Origin: an uncultured Prevotellaceae bacterium
GTDB lineage: Bacteria; Bacteroidota; Bacteroidia; Bacteroidales; Bacteroidaceae
Assembly (NCBI GenBank): GCA_902776195.1
Contig: CACYPF010000009.1
Span: 28,735 to 92,734 of the forward strand
Reading direction: 5' to 3'
Length of the DNA: 64,000 nt
The notes beneath the pieces were generated by a model. That model was given only the letters and a program-made list of their open reading frames with translations. It was not told where the DNA came from and ran no database searches. The translations under genes and the position numbers were made by a program. Shown one piece after another: positions 8,061-16,542 of this stretch; position 1 is the first letter of the stretch; the number at the start of each line of letters is the position of its first letter.

Positions 8061-9371
8061 ATGAAAAAGTTATTTTTGATGGGTTTTGTAGCCCTCGGAC
8101 TCGCTAGCTGTGTTAGCGACAAGGAAGTTGCCCCACAGACTCAGGATCAGAAGTACCAGGCTGCTTTTGAGAACCTGGTTGGCGGTAAGATCAATGCCAA
8201 TGTAAACTGGGGATTTGATAATCAGCAGGTGGCTACCTTTGATGCAGATGGCAAATTTACAGGTATGCGTGCTGCTAATGTAAATGGTAACCAATGGGCT
8301 GATTTCATTGAGGTTCCTACTGCTTTGACACCTGATCAGAAGGCTGTTGTACGTGATTGGTTCCAGACTCATCCTAACTACGAGGGAACTACTTCCGTAA
8401 ACTGGAGCGAGTTCTTTGTTGAGCAAGTTTATAAAGGAGGTTCAAATCCTACAGAAGCTTGCCCAGAGGCATACACTGCTGCTAATGGTTCTGAAGGAAT
8501 TGTTGGATCTGACCACATGGATAAGTTGACGGTAGGTTTTGCAGATGAGCACATTAACAACTTCAACAATGGTAATAACAAGGACTGGAATGGCTTTACC
8601 TTGATGCAGAACAGCACTACTAACGAGTGCTTTGGCTACATCACGAGTGAGAGTTCTGAGCAGAAAGATAACAAGTTCATCCTTGTTCCTGGTGATATTA
8701 TTGACAAGAGTGTAGCAGGTATGTTCTTTGTGGGATTTGACTTTGAGTCAACAGGCGAAGAGACTAACCAGCAGATTGCTGCTGACGGTTACTACAGCGA
8801 CTGGATTGTAAGAATCGTTCCAGGTTCCTATAAAGGTGCTCGTCGTGTAATGGCTGAGGACTTGATTGCTAATGATCTCTCTCAGATTGATAAGAGTGAC
8901 TGGGACTTCAATGATGCCGTATTCGATGTTGCATTTATTAATGCTTACGAAAATGAACAGAATGTTAAATATGCTATTATTACCTTGTGGGCAGCTGGTG
9001 GTACCAAGTCTCTGACTGTTGCTGGTAAGGAAGTACATGAGTTGTTTGGTCAGCCTACTACTACAATGATTAACACCAATGCTAATGGTGGTGTTGATGG
9101 TTTAGCTCCTGTTATCTTCCGTGTTTATCTTGGTGCAACAGACTGGAATAAGGATTATAATGCAGACCTTATTCCTGTTAAGGTTGGTAGCGAAGTTCTG
9201 GATGCTCCAGAGGGTAAGGCGCCTCAGAAGGTTGAGGTTTCTACCTCTACCCGTTGGATGAAGGAGCGTCAGATTATTACTTCTGGTTATGCTGATTTCG
9301 CTACCTATGCAACAACAGCATCTCCTGATAACTGGTATGAGAATGCTTCAAATACAGGAAACCTGTATTAA
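8061..9371 (+). CDS. LruC-domain lipoprotein
   Basis: A 436-residue predicted lipoprotein starting MKKLFLMGFVALGLASC. The frame is open 69 bases further upstream, but this ATG gives a proper signal peptide (lipobox LASC, Cys17) and lies downstream of the -7 element, so it is chosen. The LruC signature KSDWDFNDAVFDV is at about residue 277. C-terminal residues such as STRWMKERQII and the ending DNWYENASNTGNLY resemble the end of the first LruC protein (GWYNNPASGKVVSNN), pointing to shared ancestry. A strong terminator follows. Function unknown. Confidence 0.85.
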   Translation: MKKLFLMGFVALGLASCVSDKEVAPQTQDQKYQAAFENLVGGKINANVNWGFDNQQVATFDADGKFTGMRAANVNGNQWADFIEVPTALTPDQKAVVRDWFQTHPNYEGTTSVNWSEFFVEQVYKGGSNPTEACPEAYTAANGSEGIVGSDHMDKLTVGFADEHINNFNNGNNKDWNGFTLMQNSTTNECFGYITSESSEQKDNKFILVPGDIIDKSVAGMFFVGFDFESTGEETNQQIAADGYYSDWIVRIVPGSYKGARRVMAEDLIANDLSQIDKSDWDFNDAVFDVAFINAYENEQNVKYAIITLWAAGGTKSLTVAGKEVHELFGQPTTTMINTNANGGVDGLAPVIFRVYLGATDWNKDYNADLIPVKVGSEVLDAPEGKAPQKVEVSTSTRWMKERQIITSGYADFATYATTASPDNWYENASNTGNLY

Positions 9372-9410
9372 TATGACCCATCAAATACGATCATAAACAA
9401 TGTTTTTAAG

Positions 9411-9441
9411 GAGTGTCTGCGAGATGCAGGCACTCTTTTTT
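9411..9441 (+). terminator. Rho-independent terminator
   Basis: GAGTGTCTGC (9411-9420) pairs with GCAGGCACTC (9426-9435), with one T-G pair and a 5-base loop, followed by T6. It ends the third LruC transcript. Confidence 0.9.
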
Positions 9442-9467
9442 ATCGCAAAAAAATTAAATAAATTTAT

Positions 9468-9498
9468 TTTGTTCTTTACTCACTTATTCGTACCTTTG
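9468..9498 (+). promoter_or_regulatory. Promoter of the spmAB-like gene (leaderless arrangement)
   Basis: TTTG (9468-9471), 19 bases, TACCTTTG (9491-9498). The start codon at 9503 is only five bases after the -7 box, where transcription should begin, so the mRNA is probably leaderless. Bases 9462-9500 match 37239-37277 (the thiamine operon promoter) at 38 of 39 positions. Confidence 0.85.
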
Positions 9499-9502
9499 CA
9501 GA

Positions 9503-10735
9503 ATGGTATTGAATTATATTTGGGTCGCTTTTTTCCTGCTTGCCTTTGTGATAGCATTGGTGAAGCTGATATTCTTCGGGGACTTGGAAGTGTTCCCCGC
9601 CATGATGGACTCTACATTCTCGTCGTCAAAGACCGCATTTGAGATCTCATTAGGTCTTACCGGAGTGCTGGCACTGTGGCTGGGTGTGATGAAAGTGGGA
9701 GAGAAAGGAGGAGTGGTTAATTTCCTTGCCCGTCTGCTGTCCCCCGTGTTCACCAAACTGTTTCCCGAGATTCCCAAAGGGCATCCCGTCACGGGTTCTA
9801 TCTTTATGAATATCGCTGCCAACATGCTGGGACTCGATAATGCTGCCACTCCCCTCGGACTGAAGGCGATGGAGCAGATGCAGGAACTGAATCCCAAGAA
9901 GGACACGGCATGGAATCCGATGATCATGTTCCTCGTGCTGAACACCAGTGGACTGACTCTCATCCCCGTCTCTATCATGGTATACCGTGTGCAGATGGGG
10001 GCAGCACAGCCTACCGATATCTTCATTCCCATTCTCCTTGCCACCTTCTTCTCGACACTGGCAGGTATCATCGTCACCTCCCTCTTCCAGCATATCAACC
10101 TGCTGAACCGCACCCTGCTGCTTACCTTAGGAGGAGCCTGTGTTGTGGTGGCAGGTATCATCTGGGGTTTCTCCCAGTTGGACAGTGACTCCATGAACAA
10201 GGTGAGCACCACCGTCGCCAATATCCTGCTGATGACCATCATTGTCGCTTTCATCGCCGCAGGAGTGCGGAAGAAAGTGAATGTCTATGATGCCTTCATC
10301 GAAGGAGCGAAAGATGGTTTCCAGACAGCAGTCCGCATCATCCCTTACCTCGTCGCAATCCTTGTGGGTATCGGTGTGTTCCGTGCCTCCGGTGCGATGG
10401 ATATGCTGATAGGTGGTATGCGGTGGTGTGTCGAGCTGACAGGTGCCAACGCACAATGGGTAGATGCCATGCCTACGGCACTGATGAAGCCCCTGTCGGG
10501 CAGTGGTGCGAGAGGTATGATGGTCGATGCCATGACGACCTACGGAGCTGACAGTTTCGTAGGCAGATTGTCGTGCGTCTTCCAAGGCTCTACCGATACC
10601 ACGTTCTATATCCTCGCCGTCTATTTCGGCTCAGTGGGTATTGCCAAGACCCGCCATGCCGTTGCCTGTGGCCTGATAGCCGACCTGGCGGGTATCATTG
10701 CGGCGATTGCGATTTGTTATTTGTTCTTTGGATAG
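9503..10735 (+). CDS. SpmA-SpmB fused nucleoside-recognition membrane protein
   Basis: A 410-residue polytopic membrane protein with two Gate (nucleoside-recognition) halves, matching SpmA then SpmB of sporulating Firmicutes joined in one chain, as is usual in Bacteroidetes. Conserved stretches include GSIFMNIAANMLGLDNAATPLG in the first half (shown here from positions 9796-9861) and FQGSTDTTFYILAVYFGSVG in the second. The start is set by the promoter five bases upstream. In these non-sporulating bacteria the role is unknown; transport of a small solute is a reasonable guess. It is followed by the flippase and DPP7 genes on the same strand. Confidence 0.85.
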   Translation: MVLNYIWVAFFLLAFVIALVKLIFFGDLEVFPAMMDSTFSSSKTAFEISLGLTGVLALWLGVMKVGEKGGVVNFLARLLSPVFTKLFPEIPKGHPVTGSIFMNIAANMLGLDNAATPLGLKAMEQMQELNPKKDTAWNPMIMFLVLNTSGLTLIPVSIMVYRVQMGAAQPTDIFIPILLATFFSTLAGIIVTSLFQHINLLNRTLLLTLGGACVVVAGIIWGFSQLDSDSMNKVSTTVANILLMTIIVAFIAAGVRKKVNVYDAFIEGAKDGFQTAVRIIPYLVAILVGIGVFRASGAMDMLIGGMRWCVELTGANAQWVDAMPTALMKPLSGSGARGMMVDAMTTYGADSFVGRLSCVFQGSTDTTFYILAVYFGSVGIAKTRHAVACGLIADLAGIIAAIAICYLFFG

Positions 10736-10770
10736 GGACTATAGGAACTATAGGAACTATAGTAACTATA
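10735..10770 (+). repeat. Four 9-bp units between spmAB and the flippase gene
   Basis: GGGACTATA, GGAACTATA, GGAACTATA and GTAACTATA follow each other at 10735-10770, starting at the last base of the upstream stop codon. The array sits in the 50-base gap between two co-directional genes, so it is probably transcribed. Confidence 0.85.
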
Positions 10771-10785
10771 ATAAATAAAAAAAAT

Positions 10786-12240
10786 ATGGGAAAACTCACA
10801 ACGATTTTTAAAGACACAGCCATTTACGGGCTCTCCAGCATCATAGGACGCTTCCTGAACTACCTGCTGGTGCCCCTCTATACCGCTAAGCTGTCAGTGG
10901 CAAGTGGTGGGTATGGCATCATTACCAATATCTATGCCTATGTGGCACTGGTCCTCGTACTGCTGACCTTCGGTATGGAGACCACCTATTTCCGTTTCAC
11001 CAATAAGACACATACTGACTCTGAGACGGTCTATGGCACCACCTTGATCAGTGTGGGCAGCATCTCCCTGTTGTTTGCCATACTGGTATTGCTGTTCCTC
11101 TCACCCATCAGTCAGGTGATGGGCTATGGCGACCATCCTGATTATGTCGGTGTGATGGCAGTCACCGTTGCCATCGATGCTTTCCTGTGTATCCCCTTTG
11201 CCCATCTCCGCCAACAGAAGAAAGCGGTGAAGTTTGCGGCACTGAAACTGTTGAACATCGTGATCAGTATTGTGCTGAACCTCATCTATTTCTATTTTAT
11301 GGACGGCAAGGACGTAGGCTATGTGTTCTATATCAACCTGATCTGCACCGCCATGCTCGCCGTCTGTCTGATCACGGAGTATACCGGTTTCCGATGGAAG
11401 CTCGACAAACAGTTGCTGCGCACCATGCTCAGTTACTCATGGCCCATCCTCGTGCTGGGTATTGCAGGTATCCTCAACCAGACCGCCGACAAGATGCTGT
11501 TCCCCTATATATATAAAGGTGAGGACATGCAGGCACAACTGGGTATCTATGGAGCCTGTTCGAAGATTGCCATGATCATGGCGATGATCACCCAAGCGTT
11601 CCGTTTTGCCTACGAGCCTATCGTCTTTGCGGGAGTGAAGGACAAGGACTCCCATGAGATGTATGCCAAGGCAATGAAATACTTCATCATCTTCACCCTC
11701 CTTGCCTTCCTTATCGTGGTGGGGTATATGGATATCCTGAAAAGAATCGTCGTACCCAACGAAGACTACTGGGTGGGTCTGAAGGTTGTGCCTATCGTCA
11801 TGGCGGCAGAGATCATGATGGGTATCTATTTCAACCTGTCGTTCTGGTACAAGCTCATCGACAAGACCATCTGGGGAGCCATCTTCTCCGGTATCGGCTG
11901 TGCGGTACTGCTGATAGTCAATGTCCTTTTCGTACCCCAATACGGATTCATGGCATGTGCATGGGGAGGTTTTGCCGGTTATGGTGTCGCCATGGTCATC
12001 TCGTATGTCGTAGGACAGAAATACTATCCCATCGACTATCCGTTGAAGGACATTCTCAACTATGTTTTCCTTGCTGCTCTCATTACAGCCATGATGTTTT
12101 TCGGAAAAAGTCATAATGACTCCACATGGGTGAATGTCCTTATCAATACAGGTTGGATCATCAGCTTTGTCGCTTTTATCATCAAGCAAGACCTGCCGTT
12201 GAGCAGTCTTCCTGTTATCGGAAAATATTTTAAGAAATAA
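10786..12240 (+). CDS. Oligosaccharide flippase family protein (MOP superfamily)
   Basis: A 484-residue membrane protein with about 12-14 hydrophobic segments. The N terminus (GKLTTIFKDTAIYGLSSIIG) and following segments are typical of polysaccharide-biosynthesis (Wzx-like) flippases, which move lipid-linked sugars across the inner membrane. The start at 10786 is chosen over an upstream in-frame one, because the longer version would translate the end of spmAB in another frame and the 9-bp array. No glycosyltransferases lie nearby, so the substrate cannot be inferred. The next gene starts three bases after its stop. Confidence 0.85.
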   Translation: MGKLTTIFKDTAIYGLSSIIGRFLNYLLVPLYTAKLSVASGGYGIITNIYAYVALVLVLLTFGMETTYFRFTNKTHTDSETVYGTTLISVGSISLLFAILVLLFLSPISQVMGYGDHPDYVGVMAVTVAIDAFLCIPFAHLRQQKKAVKFAALKLLNIVISIVLNLIYFYFMDGKDVGYVFYINLICTAMLAVCLITEYTGFRWKLDKQLLRTMLSYSWPILVLGIAGILNQTADKMLFPYIYKGEDMQAQLGIYGACSKIAMIMAMITQAFRFAYEPIVFAGVKDKDSHEMYAKAMKYFIIFTLLAFLIVVGYMDILKRIVVPNEDYWVGLKVVPIVMAAEIMMGIYFNLSFWYKLIDKTIWGAIFSGIGCAVLLIVNVLFVPQYGFMACAWGGFAGYGVAMVISYVVGQKYYPIDYPLKDILNYVFLAALITAMMFFGKSHNDSTWVNVLINTGWIISFVAFIIKQDLPLSSLPVIGKYFKK

Positions 12241-12243
12241 GAT

Positions 12244-14358
12244 ATGAAGAAGTTTTTATTTAGTCTGATGTGTCTTTGCTCCTTAGGAGCCCATGCCGAC
12301 GAAGGTATGTGGACACTTTACAACCTTCCTGCTGCCGTCTATGACCAGATGAAGCAGTATGGATTCCAGCTGCCACAGGATCAGCTCTACCAGAGTGACA
12401 ATGCGGTGAAGAACGCCGTCATCAACTTCGGAGGCTACTGCTCAGGAGTAGTAGTATCACCTGACGGACTGGTATTCACGAACCACCATTGCGGTTTTGA
12501 GTGCATCCGCAGACACTCTACTGTCGAGCACGACTATATGCTGAATGGTTTTGTTGCCAAAAGCTATAGCGAGGAACTGCCCAACGAGGACTTGTTCGTG
12601 AGTTTCATGGTCGAGCAGAAAGATGTGACGGACAGTCTGAAAGCCCTGGGTATCGATACCCTCTCGTTAGAGAAGACGGAGGCTTTTGTAGACTCTATCC
12701 AGAACGCATGGAGCAAGGAGATCCGCCAGCAGGACTCTACCCTGCGTGTGGAGGTGCTGCCTTTCTATGAGGGCAACAAGTACTACCTCACCACCTATCG
12801 TGACTTCGAGGATGTACGTCTGGTATTCGCCGTTCCCAAGTCGATGGGTAAGTTCGGCGGTGAGACCGATAACTGGATGTGGCCTCGCCAGACCTGCGAC
12901 TACAGTGTGTTCCGCATCTATGCCGACCCCAAGACAAACGGTCCTGCCAAGTATTCGAAAGACAATGTGCCCTACCACCCGAAGTCATGGGCTAAGGTGT
13001 CGATGGACGGTTATAAGCCTGGTGACTTCGCTATGATCATGGGTTACCCCGGTTCCACCAGCCGTTACCTCAGCAGCTATGGTATCAAGGAGCGCCGTGA
13101 CGCGATGAATGCCCCTCGTGTTCAGGTTCGTGGTGTCAAGCAGGAGATTATGCTGCGTCATATGCGTGCTGATGAGGCTGTCCGCATCAAATACGACTCT
13201 AAATATGCTAACAGCTCTAACTACTGGAAGAACTCGATGGGTATGAACAAATGTATCGATAGCATCGGACTCATCCAGCAGAAACAGGATTTTGAGATGA
13301 AGCTGAGACAGTGGCAGAACGAGACGGGCTATCTGAAAGGACAGCTTGACTTCGACAAGATGGCAGAGCTCTACCAGAAACGACTCGCACTGACCCGCAT
13401 CCGCACCTTATTCATAGAGACATTCTTCCTGCAAGACCAGCTGACTACCCGTGCTTGGAAGAGCAACTGGGGCATGGAGGTGAAGGGACCCAAGGACAAG
13501 CCAAAGAAGCAATATTACGAGTTTGAGGATAATAGTGAGGAATGGGATGAGGCGACAGACAAGGAGATACTTGCCGCACTGATGAGGAACTACCGTGCAC
13601 AGATCACCAATACCAACTACCTGCCTGCCTTCTATAAGACCGTTGATGAGAAGTTCCATGGAGACTATACCGCCTATGTTAATGCGTTGTATAAAAAGTC
13701 TGTATTGATGAAGAATGGAAAACCACTCTACTTCAATAAGAAGAGCTATAACAAAGACCTGGGCGTACAGTATGGTCTCGACCTGACGGAACTGCTTGGT
13801 AAGATAGGGGCAGACCGTAAGCAACTGACAAACGACATCGCTGAGCAGGAGAAGTATCTCTGTGCCGCCAAGTTACGGATGGAGCAGGACCTGCCTAACT
13901 ACTCGGATGCCAACTTCACCATGCGTATGACCTACGGACAGATAGGGGAATATACCCTTGGCGGTCGTCCCTCTGGTTATTATACCACGGCGCGCAGTCT
14001 GTGGGAGAAGATGCAGAAGGCTGATGAGAACTTTGAGTATTTCGCAGAACCGGTGATGCACGAGTTGCTGTCCAGCAAGGACTATGGCAAATATGCTGAT
14101 AAACTGACAGGGACGCTGCAGCTCTGTTTCCTCTCCAACAATGATATCACAGGTGGTAACTCCGGCTCACCTATCTTTAATAATAAGGGAGAACTGCTCG
14201 GTCTTGCCTTTGACGGCAACTGGGACAGTCTGTCGAGTGATATCTTCTTCGACCGCCAGTTGGCACGTACTATCAATGTTGACGTGCGCTTCATGCTCTA
14301 TATGATGGACAAATGGGGACATGCCGACAGGTTGTTGCAAGAAATGGGTATACAATAA
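12244..14358 (+). CDS. S46 family dipeptidyl peptidase, DPP7 type
   Basis: A 704-residue secreted or periplasmic serine peptidase that would release dipeptides from the N terminus of peptides. Signal peptide ends at AHA (residue 18). The catalytic His is in FTNHHCGFEC (about 81-83), with flanking Cys as in the family, and the nucleophile is in GGNSGSP (about Ser640). The specificity position reads FDGNWDSLSSD: Gly as in DPP7 (hydrophobic P1) rather than Arg as in DPP11 (acidic P1). Length agrees with the family (about 700-720). Asaccharolytic and gut Bacteroidales use such enzymes for peptide feeding. It starts three bases after the flippase stop. Confidence 0.92.
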   Translation: MKKFLFSLMCLCSLGAHADEGMWTLYNLPAAVYDQMKQYGFQLPQDQLYQSDNAVKNAVINFGGYCSGVVVSPDGLVFTNHHCGFECIRRHSTVEHDYMLNGFVAKSYSEELPNEDLFVSFMVEQKDVTDSLKALGIDTLSLEKTEAFVDSIQNAWSKEIRQQDSTLRVEVLPFYEGNKYYLTTYRDFEDVRLVFAVPKSMGKFGGETDNWMWPRQTCDYSVFRIYADPKTNGPAKYSKDNVPYHPKSWAKVSMDGYKPGDFAMIMGYPGSTSRYLSSYGIKERRDAMNAPRVQVRGVKQEIMLRHMRADEAVRIKYDSKYANSSNYWKNSMGMNKCIDSIGLIQQKQDFEMKLRQWQNETGYLKGQLDFDKMAELYQKRLALTRIRTLFIETFFLQDQLTTRAWKSNWGMEVKGPKDKPKKQYYEFEDNSEEWDEATDKEILAALMRNYRAQITNTNYLPAFYKTVDEKFHGDYTAYVNALYKKSVLMKNGKPLYFNKKSYNKDLGVQYGLDLTELLGKIGADRKQLTNDIAEQEKYLCAAKLRMEQDLPNYSDANFTMRMTYGQIGEYTLGGRPSGYYTTARSLWEKMQKADENFEYFAEPVMHELLSSKDYGKYADKLTGTLQLCFLSNNDITGGNSGSPIFNNKGELLGLAFDGNWDSLSSDIFFDRQLARTINVDVRFMLYMMDKWGHADRLLQEMGIQ

Positions 14359-14359
14359 T

Positions 14360-14396
14360 AAAAAACCAGATACCTGATTCAGGTATCTGGTTTTTT
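14360..14396. terminator. Bidirectional terminator
   Basis: CCAGATACCTGA (14366-14377) pairs perfectly with TCAGGTATCTGG (14379-14390), flanked by A6 and T6. It separates convergent genes and should work for both. Confidence 0.95.
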
Positions 14397-14399
14397 CGT

Positions 14400-16298
14400 T
14401 TATTTCTTTTTCCTTGGTTTGCGGATAGCCCATCCCTCCTCGCTGAAGTCGGGGACCTCCCCTTTTAGTTTCATTGACTTGGGATTGAGGAACTGCATCC
14501 ATTCGTCCTTGGAGTAGTGCTTCTTGGTTTCTCTAGTATCCCTAGTATCTCTAGTGTTCCTAGTTTCCCTAGTATTCCTAGTTCCCCTAGTCCCCCTAGT
14601 TTCCCTAGCCCCCTTAGCTCCGCCCTCTTCAGCATCATTGCAGCGAACGTCGCGCCCTTTGTATTTCTGACCATTTACATACTTCATCACACGAGGGGCA
14701 TCCTCCTCAGGAACCTCGAAATAGGACATCATGGTCAACAGGTCGATATGTCCGACCTCAACATGCCCTTTCACGTTCTTATTCAGGAACTGCATCAACT
14801 CACCAGGGTAGAAGCCGTCTTTCTTGCCTAAGTTGATGAACAATCGGCGATAGCCAGCTTCAGCCTTGCGGGGACTGTTGCCACGCTCCCGCTTCTCGCC
14901 CCGCTTGCCACGCTCCCGCTTCTCACCCCGTTCCCGTTTGTTGCCGACAGGTTCTATCTCCGGGGCATCAGCGTAGTAGGCAAGGAACCGACCGAACTCC
15001 ATGGAAACGATCTTCTTGATAAGGTCCTCCTTGTCGATATACTCAAAGTAACGGTCGATGTCCTGCATGAAGGGCGCAATCTGCTCCTCGTCGACATCCG
15101 CCTTGACAATCTGGTCCATCACCTTATAGAGCTGTTTCTTGCAAATCTCCTCGGCAGAGGGGATCTTTCCCTCCTCGAAAGCCTTGCCAATCTCTTTCTC
15201 GATATTGCGGATCTTATGCTTCTCACGGGAGTGGACGATGCTGAGAGATGTTCCTTTCTTACCGGCACGACCGGTACGGCCAGAGCGGTGGGTGTAGTTC
15301 TCGATGTCATCAGGGAGTCCGTAGTTGATTACATGAGTCAGGTCATCAACGTCCAAGCCGCGTGCTGCCACATCAGTAGCAACCAGCAACTGAACGGTAT
15401 GCTGGCGGAATTTCTGCATCGTCAGGTCACGTTGCTGCTGTGACAGGTCACCATGCAGTGCCTCGGCATTATAGCCGTCGCGAATCAGTTTGTCGGCAAC
15501 CTCCTGTGTCTCCAGCTTCGTACGGCAGAAAATGATGGCGAAGATGCGGGGGTAGAAGTCTACCAGCCTTTTTAAAGCTAAATACTTGTCTTTCGCATTC
15601 ACCATATAATAGATATGGTTCACATGTTCGGCACCCTCGTTGCGGCTTCCCACCACGATCTCCTTATAGTCATGCAGATACCCTTTGGCGATACGCTCTA
15701 TCTCCTTACTCATCGTAGCGGAGAAGAGCAGTGTGTTACGCTCTGTGGGCACTCCTTCTAAAATAGCGTCGATACTCTCGGAGAAACCCATGTTCAACAT
15801 CTCATCGGCTTCATCAAGTACCACGTTATTCACATCATCTAACTTGGCGACCCCACGGTTCATCAAGTCAATCAGTCTGCCCGGTGTTGCCACTATTACC
15901 TGTACACCTTTCCGCAATGCACGGATCTGCTGCTCAATGGACGCGCCACCATACACAGCCTCGATATGCACTCCTTCAAGATACTTGGAGAAGTCGCGCA
16001 GGTCGTCAGCAATCTGCAGACACAGCTCACGGGTTGGTGCAAGAATGAGAGCGTGGGGCAGTCCTCTTCCTATCTCTCCCATCTGTGGACGGGGCATGGA
16101 GGCTATCTTCTGCAAGACAGGAATACCAAATGCAGCCGTCTTACCCGTTCCTGTCTGGGCAAGGGCGATAACATCATTCTGATTACCAAGTAAATAAGGG
16201 ATAACTTCCTCCTGAACGGGCATAGGCTGTACAAAACCCAATTCCTCAATAGCGCGTCGAATCTCTTCGCAAACGCCTAACTCTTCAAATGTCTTCAA
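14400..16298 (-). CDS. deaD: DEAD-box RNA helicase, DeaD/CsdA-like
   Basis: A 632-residue ATP-dependent RNA helicase for ribosome assembly and mRNA unwinding. Motifs in order: Q motif (GFVQPMPVQ), I AQTGTGKT, Ia PTRELC, II LDEADEML, III SAT, V TDVAARGLDVDD, VI HRSGRTGRAGK. Residues about 490-565 (YRRLFINLGKKDGF onward) form a DbpA-type RNA-binding domain as in DeaD. Between them lies an Arg/Glu/Gly-rich stretch, and after the RNA-binding domain comes a low-complexity tail of TRG/TRN/TRD/TRE tripeptides from a 9-bp repeat. The promoter at about 16330 has a TACCTTTG box. Confidence 0.93.
   Translation of the reverse strand: MKTFEELGVCEEIRRAIEELGFVQPMPVQEEVIPYLLGNQNDVIALAQTGTGKTAAFGIPVLQKIASMPRPQMGEIGRGLPHALILAPTRELCLQIADDLRDFSKYLEGVHIEAVYGGASIEQQIRALRKGVQVIVATPGRLIDLMNRGVAKLDDVNNVVLDEADEMLNMGFSESIDAILEGVPTERNTLLFSATMSKEIERIAKGYLHDYKEIVVGSRNEGAEHVNHIYYMVNAKDKYLALKRLVDFYPRIFAIIFCRTKLETQEVADKLIRDGYNAEALHGDLSQQQRDLTMQKFRQHTVQLLVATDVAARGLDVDDLTHVINYGLPDDIENYTHRSGRTGRAGKKGTSLSIVHSREKHKIRNIEKEIGKAFEEGKIPSAEEICKKQLYKVMDQIVKADVDEEQIAPFMQDIDRYFEYIDKEDLIKKIVSMEFGRFLAYYADAPEIEPVGNKRERGEKRERGKRGEKRERGNSPRKAEAGYRRLFINLGKKDGFYPGELMQFLNKNVKGHVEVGHIDLLTMMSYFEVPEEDAPRVMKYVNGQKYKGRDVRCNDAEEGGAKGARETRGTRGTRNTRETRNTRDTRDTRETKKHYSKDEWMQFLNPKSMKLKGEVPDFSEEGWAIRKPRKKK
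14533..14617. repeat. 9-bp CTAG array in the helicase C-terminal tail
   Basis: CTAG recurs at 14533, 14542, 14551, 14560, 14569, 14578, 14587, 14596 and 14605, exactly nine bases apart, with a degenerate tenth unit. Read on the minus strand it gives TR plus one variable residue per unit. CTAG is usually a rare tetranucleotide, so nine copies in 76 bp are notable. Confidence 0.9.
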
Positions 16299-16322
16299 AT
16301 CTAATACCTTTATTATTTGTTG

Positions 16323-16336
16323 GCAAAGGTACGAAT
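16323..16336 (-). promoter_or_regulatory. Promoter -7 region of the helicase gene
   Basis: On the minus strand the sequence reads ATTCGTACCTTTGC, identical to the same 14 bases in the spmAB and thiamine promoters. No clear TTTG is visible at the usual distance. Confidence 0.65.
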
Positions 16337-16391
16337 AAAAAGTGGAATAATATAAAAATGATAGATATTTATATTTTTTTAGAGATTATCT

Positions 16392-16423
16392 ATTGACAGT
16401 ATTCAGGAAATTTATTATCTTTG
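16392..16423 (+). promoter_or_regulatory. Promoter of the first nrdD operon
   Basis: ATTG (16392-16395), 20 bases, TATCTTTG (16416-16423). Transcription would begin near 16430, giving a leader of about 110 bases that contains two direct repeats and two palindromes. Confidence 0.75.
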
Positions 16424-16440
16424 CAACCGAATTCAGTTTT

Positions 16441-16503
16441 CCAAAATGGGAAACTTTTTGAATTCAAAAAATAAAAAAGTTATCCAAAACGGAAAACTTT
16501 TCC
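16441..16503 (+). promoter_or_regulatory. Direct repeats in the nrdD leader
   Basis: CCAAAATGGGAAACTTTT (16441-16458) recurs as CCAAAACGGAAAACTTTT (16484-16501), 43 bases apart, about four helical turns, with two differences. Between them lies the palindrome TTTTTGAATTCAAAAA (16455-16470), and the second copy contains the palindrome GGAAAACTTTTCC (16491-16503). These are plausible binding sites for a regulator of anaerobic dNTP synthesis, or RNA structure, since they lie downstream of the promoter. Confidence 0.5.
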
Positions 16504-16542
16504 GTCAACTGAGACATTAAAAACTTGATAAAAAATATAACA

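Noticed and set aside
12667-12978. Short frames within the peptidase gene
   Set aside because: Out-of-frame shadows of an intact, motif-supported S46 gene.
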